Source: Hirsutella rhossiliensis
Taxonomy: Eukaryota > Ascomycota > Sordariomycetes > Hypocreales > Ophiocordycipitaceae
Assembly (NCBI RefSeq): GCF_020360975.1
Contig: NW_025408667.1
Coordinates: 6,944,001 to 7,008,000, forward strand
Reading direction: 5' to 3'
Length of the DNA stretch: 64,000 nucleotides
Shown here: piece after piece, positions 56,261-64,000 of the stretch
Layout: every line of letters begins with the position of its first letter
How positions within the stretch are numbered: position 1 is the first letter of the stretch
Notes under the pieces: model-generated
What the model was told of the DNA's origin: nothing
Databases searched by the model: none
The model's input: the letters and a program-made list of their open reading frames with translations, nothing else
Made by a program: the position numbers and the translations under genes

Positions 56261-56844
56261 ATGGCGACAGCCGACGACCAGGTAGGCCAACACCCCATCC
56301 CTTGCCTCCCCATGGCGGGCTGACTCGTCCACCCCCAGAGACCATCCAAAGAAGAGATCCTGGGCGACCTCGTCGATGTCAATACCTTTGACCAGATCCT
56401 CGAGATGGACGAACCTGGCGACCAGGAATTCAGCAAGTCCATTGTCTTTGGCTTCTTTGACCAAGCCGAGGAAACGTTTACCTCCATGGACGAGGCCCTG
56501 TGAGTTGCCGCTCTCGCAATCCCACGACAACCCCGGCTGACTCTCCCACTTTGCGCCCCGTCAGCGACAGCGAGGACCTCAAGAAGCTGTCGGAGCTTGG
56601 CCACTTCCTCAAGGGCTCGTCGGCGACCCTCGGGCTGGTCAAGGTCAGGGAGGGATGCGAAAAGATTGAGCGATACGGCAAAAAGGAGGACGGAGACGGG
56701 AACAAGGAGGATGGCGACGGGAAAGAGCTCGACGCTGACGTGTGCTTGAAGCATATCAAGGTGGCTCTCAAGGACGTCAAGAAACAGTACCAGGACGTCG
56801 AGCGCGCTCTCCGAAGGTTTTACGACGACAGAGAAGAGGCCTAA
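56261..56844 (+). CDS. YPD1: Histidine phosphotransfer protein YPD1
   Basis: Three exons: 56261-56281 (7 codons), 56339-56499, 56565-56844. Product 153 aa. The HPt four-helix bundle carries FDQILEMDEPGDQEFSKSIV followed by FGFFDQAEETF, and the phospho-acceptor segment HFLKGSSATLGL with His at about residue 74. This protein relays phosphate from hybrid histidine kinases to the response regulators Ssk1 and Skn7, upstream of the HOG MAP-kinase cascade, and is normally single-copy and often essential in fungi. The loop between the last helices holds a repeated KEDGDG insert (GKKEDGDGNKEDGDGKE), as in yeast Ypd1, which also has a long loop here. The first exon is too short for ORF callers. Confidence 0.94.
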
Positions 56845-57756
56845 ACGATTTCGGCCGCCGAGACTCCACGGCTGCAGATTGGTCCGTCCAGATGCATCTT
56901 GCACCTTGGAACGGCAGCTTGCGCGACCAATGAAGAGCTGAGGATCGTACGTGGAAGGCTGAGGCCAGCGTTGGCCTGACCAGCAATTGCTACTGCTGTG
57001 GGGGCCTCGGTTTCTCGATTGCGGTTTCGACGCCCTTATGGGCCGCGGATGCGAAGCTGAACGGGGTCTATCGGACCGCCCAGTTGCGGAGACGGAGAGC
57101 AGTTGCAGAGGAGTTATTGGAACCCCAATGCAAGTCGCCGGCGCTTGGCAGGTCAGAGGAGGGAGACCTGGGACAAGGGCGTGTGCGACGTGTTGCTTGC
57201 ACCTGAAGAGGCATTCTCATTCCCTACAATGTGCAAATAGAGAAATTGAGACGGGAAGACGCTGAGACGGGAGGACGCTGAGACGGGAAGACGCTGAGGC
57301 GGCGGGCGCAAGGAAGAGGGGGAGATGGGGGAAAAGAGGCATCAAGTCGAAGAAAGATGAATGACACGGTAGGGACGCGACAAGCTGTGCAAGAGCGGGC
57401 GGCGTCGGCGAGCATTACACCTGATTTGGCTACACGCCCTTCCACCACGAGCCGGTGCGCCGTTTTATCGAGGCTCTGAAGCCTTGTCCGTAATTAGTAC
57501 GCACGCCCGTTTCGGATGACTTCGGGCCGCATGCCGCGGACTATTTGCGGACCACGGGAATTGGACACGTCTCGACCTATGAGAGAAGTATATGGATGAT
57601 GGCAATTTCTGTTGGATAATCGGCACGCTTGGCAACACAAACCCAAAATGCGTTTCTGAGTCTATGAATCACACAAATAAACAGGTTTAGGCATGTTTAC
57701 AGGCCGACAAAGCTGACGATGCTGGTGTACTTTGGTTGAACAAGGGACTGGTAAGC
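56845..57756. other. Intergenic, left flank of transposon
   Basis: 912 bp between YPD1 and the Mutator-like element. It contains a 16-bp minisatellite (57248-57295). No gene is supported. Confidence 0.5.
57248..57295. repeat. 16-bp tandem repeat, 3 units
   Basis: Unit GAGACGGGAAGACGCT at 57248, 57264 (one change) and 57280. Confidence 0.9.
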
Positions 57757-57765
57757 GTGTGGAAG
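57757..57765. repeat. Target-site duplication, left
   Basis: GTGTGGAAG, directly abutting the left inverted repeat and repeated exactly at 61287-61295. Nine bp is the usual Mutator-superfamily duplication length. Confidence 0.93.
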
Positions 57766-57871
57766 GAGTAATCAAACATACACTCCTGATTTTCAAACAT
57801 ACACTCCCGACCTAAGCCCCATTTGGAAGAAGACCCCGCCACCAAAATTTGGCGCGCGCTTTCCCAACGCC
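57766..57871 (+). repeat. Left terminal inverted repeat of MULE
   Basis: 106 bp, matching the reverse complement of 61181-61286 at 105 positions (T versus A near 57788). Its outer part carries the 14-bp motif CAAACATACACTCC twice, likely transposase-binding sites. Confidence 0.95.
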
Positions 57872-58038
57872 CTGGCTTGCCGTGACCATCGCCGCCGCCC
57901 ACCCGCCCAGCCACCTGCCTTTTGGCCGCCATCTGCATTTTCGCAATCATCAACAATTGAAGCTATCACCACTTGACTCAACACAACAGCAACGCCGCCG
58001 CCGCCTACCGCAATAGTCACGTCTAGTCAATCGTCCTG

Positions 58039-60792
58039 ATGAATTCGACCGAAAGCAATACCAACAGTAGCACCGAGGCTATCACGGAGATGTCTTTCGA
58101 TACGTATGATGAGGCGCTTGAAACACTCAAAGCTACGCAAGAGCTCCTTGGCTACGTCGTAGTCGTTGCAAATAGCAAGAATACCGGCAAGCCTAGGCGC
58201 AAGGAAGCCAATATCCGCTGTGAATACAGTGGTCAGTATAGGCCCTGGGACGAGGCAGAGGGTATATACAAGACGTCATCCAAGAAGTCGGGATGTGACT
58301 TTCGCTGTTACATCCGCTTCTACCGACGTTGCAATGCATTCAAAGTCACCATCAAGCACGGCTCTCATAACCACGAACCTCTATTTGAGCCAATTGCTAA
58401 CCCCATCGTCCGTCAACGAAGCCAACGCAAATTCGGCATCGAGCGTCTTCATAGCCTCGTCGAGGGGCTTAGCAAGAACGTCAATAACAAGAGCAGGGAT
58501 ATCGTGGATGCTATCCGACAGGAATATCCTGAGCTCCTTATTACCGATTCTGATATACACTTCATCCAGCTGCAACTTCGTGCCTTCCGTTACGGCGCCT
58601 CTACATCTACACAAGCCTTCCTCGATGTACTCAAAGATGCTAAAGCAAAGGGGGAAATCAGCTACTATGCAGTTGACCGTGGCCCTAATGGGAAGGTTTG
58701 GAGGTTTTTCTGGACATACGATGACTGTATTGCTGACTGGAAGCGTAACCCCGAGCTCCTTATCATGGATAATACGTATAAGGTCAACCGCTTTAACATG
58801 CCGCTTCTACAGATCATTGGCACAACAGGGCTACACAAGAGCTTCAGTGTAGGCTTTGGCCTCACTGCCAAGGAAGACGAAGGCGCGTTCCAATGGATCC
58901 TCTCACAGTTGCGTGAGGCTGGTCGGCAGGCTGATATTCCGGACCCGGGCGTTGTGATTACCGACTTTGATACCGCCCTGAAGAACGCCCTTGACTCTAT
59001 CTTCCCATCAACGCAACAACAAGTGTGCGTTTGGCATATGATGAAGAACGTGATCCTTCACATCAAGAAGAAGTGGAAGGATCCTCGATGGCACCGAGAT
59101 TGGCGGAGATAGGCCAGAACAGGAGACTCGCCTCGCTGCAGCAGCCGCTCTCGACGACCCTATACAGGCAGATAATGCCATTGACGAGGACCGACCTATC
59201 GACCGTGCCACTGATTACCAGATTCAACATGCCTCACAACTGGCAGATCAGTGCGTTGAGCAACAAGATGATCGTGAAGATGACGATGGAAACCCAATAC
59301 TACCCCCGGCTCCAAGGCGGACTTTTGAGCACACAGCTGACGGTATCCGTGATGCCTGGGTTTCAGTCTTTAGGGCTCGCACGGCTGAGGAGTGCAGAGA
59401 TCAGTGGGATCTACTCTGTATAGAGTTTTCGGATCAGCCAGGTAACCCTAGCCCTAACTACCCTCCTACTCTAACCTTTACTAAATAGCTCCTCTTATAG
59501 CTCTCGTTAATTACCTCCGTACAACCTACTGGCCATGGCGTGCCCAGTTTTCCACCTACGCTATCCAACAGTACCGAAATTATAACATTACGGTAACTTC
59601 CCGTGGAGAGCACACATCACGAGTTGAAGTCACGATTACGCAACCGCTTCATTGACCTCCATCAGCTACAAGAGCACATCAGAGGGCTCGTTACCCATCG
59701 GCAAAAGAAGCATCGCGAGAAGCTTCAATCCGAGTTTGCAAGAGCTAGAGTTGAATGGGCCAAGCAGACGATTATGAAGTCACTGCACCGAAAAATTGGC
59801 TGGCAGCCGATGAAACAGATCTTCAGGCAAGTTAGGCTAGCCTGGGCTGAGCTTGCCGATAATCGAGGCATGCCTACGATTTGTACGGGTGCTTTCACGA
59901 TGCAATGGGGGCTGCCCTGCCGGCATACAATCCGCGATTTGATCCAGGCTGACGCGGCCGCCCTTATACCATTGCATCTTATTGATAACCACTGGCGGGT
60001 TTACGGCGTGACTGTAAGTATCTTGCTCCAGCCATAAGTACTATACTAATTTACTAGCAGCCTGAACAACAGCAATATATCGATGCAGACCACGAAGCCG
60101 ATCCTGACGTTGTCCAGCCTCGCCGGCGTGGAAACAGTAGACGCGAGGTATCCTCCACTAGAGGCATCTACGGGCCGGATCCTTAGTGCTTGGGAGCAAG
60201 AGGAGCATAGAGCCAACCCAGAGCTCGTATCACGGCCACCAGAGACGCAAAAGAAGAAGAGGAAGGGCACAGGCACCACTATCATGAACAAGAGGTCGAA
60301 TACACTTGCTTCCGTGAGCAGCCGGGTTGACGATCTTGCCCAGCAGATCGGTGATTTCATCAAGTCACAAGCAGCAGCAACGCCGGTGCTGTTATCACAG
60401 GTGCCCTCACTTCCACAGGTGCCGCTGGTGTCACAGGGATACCAAACGACGATGCCCTCACTTCCACAGCCGGCGCCGCCGTCACAGGGATACTATGTGA
60501 TGCCACCGCCTACACCAATTGTGCCTGTATACGTACAGGCGCCGGCGCCGTCACAGTGGCAAGAACCGCCTCCTCGTCACAGGCACATCACGACGGCTTC
60601 ATGTGGGCACAGCCGCCGGCACAGTCTCACGAGACGGCTACGGAGCATTTCCAGCAGCTAGGGGATCAGAGGGACACGGCACCATACAAAACTAGCAGGC
60701 AGGCCGGTCACAAATTCGTTCCTTACGTGCCTCGCCCTCCGCCGCGTCGGACGGATCCTTCCTCACAGTCACAGTCACAGTCACAGAGGTAG
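58039..60792 (+). pseudogene. FAR1-family MULE transposase, frameshifted
   Basis: Frame 1 runs 58039-59112 (357 codons): FAR1-type zinc region with SGCDFRCYI and HGSHNHEP, then the RNase-H-like core with LLIMDNTYKVNRFNMPLLQI (Asp244) and VVITDFDTALKNAL (Asp309) and CVWHMMKN. Coding then continues one frame over (TEIGGDRPEQETRLAAAAAL), crosses a likely 47-nt intron (59442-59488), and reads NYLRTTYWPWRAQFSTYAIQ up to ITVTSR. At about 59603 the frame changes again to VESTHHELKSRL (candidate catalytic Glu) and RGMPTICTGAFTMQWGLPCR, a SWIM-type Zn motif. After a second intron (60014-60060) a third shift near 60180 is needed to reach the Pro/Gln-rich tail (to about 60792). Three shifts mean no full-length enzyme can be made unless frames are restored. 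Confidence 0.88.
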
Positions 60793-61180
60793 GCAAAGAC
60801 CTTCCGCCATTATATGCATATTGTATATATCGGAAGATCGATCGGGCCGGGCTTATTGATAGCTTCAATTGAATGACTCTAAGGGATGCATCTTCCGGCG
60901 TTGGTAATAATTGCAGATAGAATCCATATATGTCAGACAATAGTGTCCCACACCTCGCACGTGACAGCGGTTGATCTTTGTGGCATCAGTCAATTGATGA
61001 GAATTATCTAAAGAACAAAGGAAAGGAAAAGAATTGGATGCACACATTCGTGCAACAATATATACCCCGATCATTGCGGCGAAGCCGCGGCGCAGCAGTG
61101 GCAGTGATCGAGCATAAGGTTTCAGGAACTGACACGGGCGTGATATGCGACAATATATCTAGGCAGGCAGCCGCGGCAGC

Positions 61181-61286
61181 GGCGTTGGGAAAGCGCGCGC
61201 CAAATTTTGGTGGCGGGGTCTTCTTCCAAATGGGGCTTAGGTCGGGAGTGTATGTTTGAAAATCTGGAGTGTATGTTTGATTACTC
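61181..61286 (-). repeat. Right terminal inverted repeat of MULE
   Basis: 106 bp, inverse of the left repeat with a single mismatch; outer end GTTTGATTACTC. Confidence 0.95.
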
Positions 61287-61295
61287 GTGTGGAAG
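61287..61295. repeat. Target-site duplication, right
   Basis: GTGTGGAAG, identical to 57757-57765. Confidence 0.93.
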
Positions 61296-61600
61296 GCCAT
61301 TTGTTGTGCCGTCCCGGAGCCGGCACGTGACCGCTCCAGGAATCACTACGAAGTACTTCCGACTTCATCTGTAACAGCAACTGCAGCCCTCGTCTCGACC
61401 TCATCCTGGCAGACGACCTGCTCGCAACCAAGAGGGTGCCCGGCGACTGCGGGAGGGTTTTGCTGGTTTGTTATTGGTACCTGCATCGGCTGGCATATAT
61501 GCAGTCGGCAGTCTTTCTCGGAGCAAGCCAGCGAAGCTACCACAGCTACCCGCGCCGCCGCGCATCGTCGAGCCAGCCTCCCTCGCCAACATGGAGGCGG
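61296..61600. other. Intergenic, right flank of transposon
   Basis: 305 bp between the transposon's target duplication and the M43 protease stop. Probably the protease 3' UTR; no other feature is seen. Confidence 0.5.
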
Positions 61601-62912
61601 TTACTCATCGCTCATCTTCATGCGCTCGGCTAGGCACTCTCCGATGTCGGTGTAGTTCTTTCCGCCCGCGCCCCACTTCCAGAGGGCCCGGTGGCAGAAC
61701 GAGTTGGAACCGCAGTATTCCTCGCGCAGCTCGGCCACATACCCGTCCTCGTCCGGCTCGCACAGCATGGACACGCGCAGCGGGCTGTCGCTCGGCGGCG
61801 GGTAGTATGGTAACGGCTTGCTGGCAAAGTGCACGGGCTCAATGGGCTTCAGCGTCCCGGGCACTGCTGGAACCCGGAACTTGTCCCATTCGCGGTGCAT
61901 CCGATGGATCTGGCCCGGCGTGAACTCGACTCCGCACTCGCTGCCAGGCCCAGAGAGCCGGAGGTTAGCCTTCAGCCACGGACTGCACAGTCTACTACTC
62001 GTTGACGGCGCACTTACTCGGACGAATAGTACATGTAATTGTGGACGGGATCTGGCTCGGATTGGTTGCCGCACGAGCGACGATTCTCGTCGCACGTGTA
62101 GAGGTCGTACTCCCCCGGCCCCATGCACGGCGCCGTGTCGTTGACGCGGTCGTTCTCGCCGCTGCACCCCCCGTTGTCGAAGGGGTGCATCAGCCCGAGC
62201 CAGTGGCCGACCTCATGGATGGTCGTCCTGCCCAGGCTCCACCTCTTGTCATTTAGCCCCGACAGAGACTCATGATGCGGCACGCTGTACGCGGCAACCA
62301 CGACACCGTCGAGGGCAGGCCACATATCCTCGCCTTGCTCGATTATTTCCTCGGGATACCTCGCCCAGCCGCCTACATTCTCATCATTAATGCTCAGGGG
62401 CTGCGAGATGAAGTATATATATATTCAGAGACTGGCTGTTGCCCTTGTGCAGTGCGAGCTGCATCGTCCTTGGGTTCCTGCCCAGTGACCAGAGACTGTT
62501 GGTGACGCGATTCACCGGCTCTCGAGGCTTGAACTGGAAGCCTGTATTTTCGAAGCCTTGGTTGAGCACCTTGATCTGCAAGTTGACGCGGTCTTCCTAG
62601 AGCATTTGATCATGCGTCAACGGAGCATGCAATAACGCTGCCCGGTGCGCGCGATGGGCTACTCACGCTCAGGTTATTAATGGAATACCCCGGAACCTCA
62701 ACCACGTGTATGTACGTGTCCACGGTCTTGTTGACACGCGGGTTGGCGGTGTTTCCACTCTCGAAGCGCTTGCTGAGGGAGGCAAGTTCTCGGTGCGTGC
62801 CCTGGAACCGCTCTGGAGGCGGGTTGGTGCCGCATATCGAGAAGGACAACCCACTGGCCGCTGCGACCAGGAGCGTGAGGCAAGAGACGAGGATTGGTAC
62901 CGGGGAGCGCAT
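61601..62912 (-). pseudogene. Secreted M43-type (pappalysin-like) metalloprotease, frameshifted
   Basis: Exons on the minus strand: 62912-62667, 62596-62018, 61940-61601 (introns GTGAGT..TAG and GTAAGT..CAG). Restoring one frame gives about 386 aa. The start MRSPVPILVSCLTLLVAAAS is a signal peptide. The propeptide/N-domain includes VNKTVDTYIHVVEV. The zinc site is HEVGHWLGLMHPF (HExxHxxGxxH) with a Met-turn-like HNYMYYSSD and conserved Cys residues, so the catalytic half is intact. The break is in an (AT)n tract at 62413-62425: the first half reads SQSLNIYILHLAAPEH then stop (62387), whereas the other frame gives IYFISQPLSINDENVGGWAR, the expected continuation. The tract carries 4 extra bases. 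As it stands only a protein of about 151 residues without the zinc site is made. Confidence 0.85.
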
Positions 62913-63734
62913 GGTGATGGAGAAGTTCCTGATGGATGCTCTGTTGATTTTGACGTGGTGAGTCTGAGGCCTCGAATTCGCAGAGCAATGACGGCCGGGG
63001 CGGCTCATTTATAACTGGAGACTCGGAGACCGCGTGTCGTCTGATTGAAGCGTATCTGTTACGTTGCCTTGGAGCACGCATGTCTTGGGTCGCTGGGGAG
63101 TGGCATTAATGGGTTCCTTAGTCGGAATGGCATCACGATGGGTCACCGGTTCGACTTTCCGATCCTTGGCTTATACCAAGTACATACCTACTCAAGACAG
63201 CCACTTGTATGAAGGTTGTACTTGGGACTCAAGCGAAGGGGAATGCGCAGTCCTGTACTCTCGACAGGGTCAGGATTTCTGCACCGCACCAGTGGAGGCC
63301 TCTGGTGGAGCGATGAATGTGGGCGACAACCAGGCGCTGCCGGTCAATTGTGCCATCTAGTTGGCCGACAGTTGACTGACTCGATAGGAATCGGAAATGC
63401 GAGAATCGGCTCCGAACCAAGCTGTACCACGGTTAATACCGAGTTCCACTGTACTACGCGACATTTACATGTGTTATTCTTCATCTGTAATATAGTTTCT
63501 TCTCAACACCACCTGCCCAGCGCATCCCTGCACTGCAAGTGTGCCCCGCCTCGACCCCCCCTCCATACTCCAAATCACCTCACCTTGTCACGCAAGAGCA
63601 GCTTTGGAACCGGCACCTCGTGCAACATATTGTATACAACGGCCATCTTCCGAGCCGACGGCGACGTCGCTTGCAGAGCCCAAGAGCGGACGAGGGGGTG
63701 CCAGAGGAGGCAGAGTCGGGGAACTCAGCCAGCC
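62913..63734. other. Divergent intergenic region with a short Cys-containing ORF
   Basis: 822 bp between the protease start and the final gene. A 98-codon ORF (63064-63360) ends in a Cys-spaced segment (see findings), but no complete gene is supported. The rest is probably shared promoter sequence. Confidence 0.4.
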
Positions 63735-64000
63735 ATGCCACCGCCGAAGCCGGCGCCAACGCATTTTCTCTGCCTCCCGCTCGCCGGGCCGCAGCTGGGC
63801 CGGAACTGGGCGGCGTTCCGCGCCGACGTGACGAGCCCCGCGGGCGCCGCGCTGCCAGGCGACGCCGTCCGGCCGCTGGGGACGCTGCACCTGACCCTGG
63901 GCGTCATGAGCCTGAAGCCTGACGGCGTCGACGGGGCGGTGCGCGTGCTCGAGGGTCTGCGGCCCAGGGCGCTGCTGGCCGAGCTGAGGGCGGCATCGAC
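63735..64000 (+). CDS. 2H phosphoesterase-type protein (AKAP7/ASCC1-like), 5' partial gene
   Basis: Starts at ATG 63735 (MPPPKPAPTHFLCLPLAG) and stays open to the window edge, 88 codons visible. It reads FLCLPLAGPQLGRNWAAFRA, then VRPLGTLHLTLGVMSLK. The H-L-T-L segment is the first of the two HxTx motifs of the 2H superfamily; the preceding pattern matches AKAP7/ASCC1 C-terminal domains found as stand-alone proteins in ascomycetes. These may act on RNA or cyclic phosphates, but no activity is known for the fungal proteins. The second motif lies beyond the window, so the domain cannot be confirmed complete. Confidence 0.75.
   Translation, partial: MPPPKPAPTHFLCLPLAGPQLGRNWAAFRADVTSPAGAALPGDAVRPLGTLHLTLGVMSLKPDGVDGAVRVLEGLRPRALLAELRAAS

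Larger units (their letters stand above)
57766..61286 (+). mobile_element. Mutator-like DNA transposon (MULE) with FAR1-type transposase
   Basis: A complete 3521-bp element. It is bounded by 106-bp terminal inverted repeats (57766-57871 and 61181-61286) that differ at one position, and by perfect 9-bp direct repeats GTGTGGAAG. Inside lies one transposase gene on the plus strand with a FAR1/WRKY-GCM1-type DNA-binding domain, a MULE catalytic core and a SWIM-like CxCxnCxH motif, but broken by frameshifts. The intact ends and exact target duplication show a recent insertion; the disrupted gene suggests this copy moves only if a related transposase is supplied in trans. It sits 306 bp from the 3' end of the M43 protease gene. 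Confidence 0.93.

Noticed and set aside
59442..59488. Telomere-like TAACCCTAGCCCTAAC inside the transposon
   Set aside because: Only a short irregular tract with GT..TAG ends that fits a 47-nt intron; not a telomeric array.

Overview
This window is a gene-dense piece of a filamentous ascomycete nuclear genome (Pezizomycotina; most likely Sordariomycetes, probably Hypocreales). The support is short spliceosomal introns (about 47-131 nt, GT..AG, branch points such as GCTAAC/GCTGAC), strong GC bias at third codon positions, and recognisable fungal orthologues (NRC-2/FPK1 kinase, MUG190, BUD6, YPD1, ARP10). I see no bacterial or viral genes, no CRISPR array and no secondary-metabolite cluster. 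Species cannot be named from the sequence alone.

Layout. 1-2272 holds nothing I can support. 2273-3815 encodes a secreted Met/Gly-rich cupredoxin-like protein. A small SERF/4F5 protein (4449-4778, minus) and a four-helix membrane protein (7047-7865) follow. 8881-11235 is the mRNA 3'-end factor PCF11. A genome-maintenance block comes next: MGS1/WRNIP1 ATPase (12028-13749) convergent with the YEN1/GEN1 resolvase (14263-16776, minus), which is divergent from dynactin ARP10 (17114-18840). Then come mitochondrial seryl-tRNA synthetase (19174-20832), the NRC-2/FPK1 flippase kinase (21941-24077, minus) and a C2H2/AT-hook-type protein (26184-27302, minus). A tandem pair of tRNA-like sequences sits at 27711-27880. 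MUG190, a tricalbin-like lipid-transfer protein with an in-frame stop, spans 28433-32148 (minus). Two MFS transporters (33453-35394 and 36646-38367, minus), ubiquitin hydrolase YUH1 (38589-39350, minus), polarity factor BUD6 (40102-43257), Elongator ELP1 (43745-47839, minus), a secreted SGNH hydrolase with a GPI-like tail (49512-50650), a DUF3984-like protein (51922-53058) and the HPt protein YPD1 (56261-56844) follow.

The right end is different. A complete 3.5-kb Mutator-like DNA transposon (57766-61286) has near-identical 106-bp terminal inverted repeats and a perfect 9-bp target duplication, but its FAR1-type transposase is frameshifted. It lies next to a frameshifted M43 metalloprotease gene (61601-62912, minus). 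A 2H-phosphodiesterase-type gene (AKAP7/ASCC1-like) begins at 63735 and runs off the window.

Most genes are housekeeping and have no operon-like relation. The most interesting points are the three broken or unusual loci (MUG190 stop, transposase, M43 protease), the tandem tRNA-like elements, a GC-AG intron in the inositol-type transporter, and intergenic TACCTAGGTA palindromes that recur across the window. Intron boundaries given here were read by eye from splice consensus and frame continuity.
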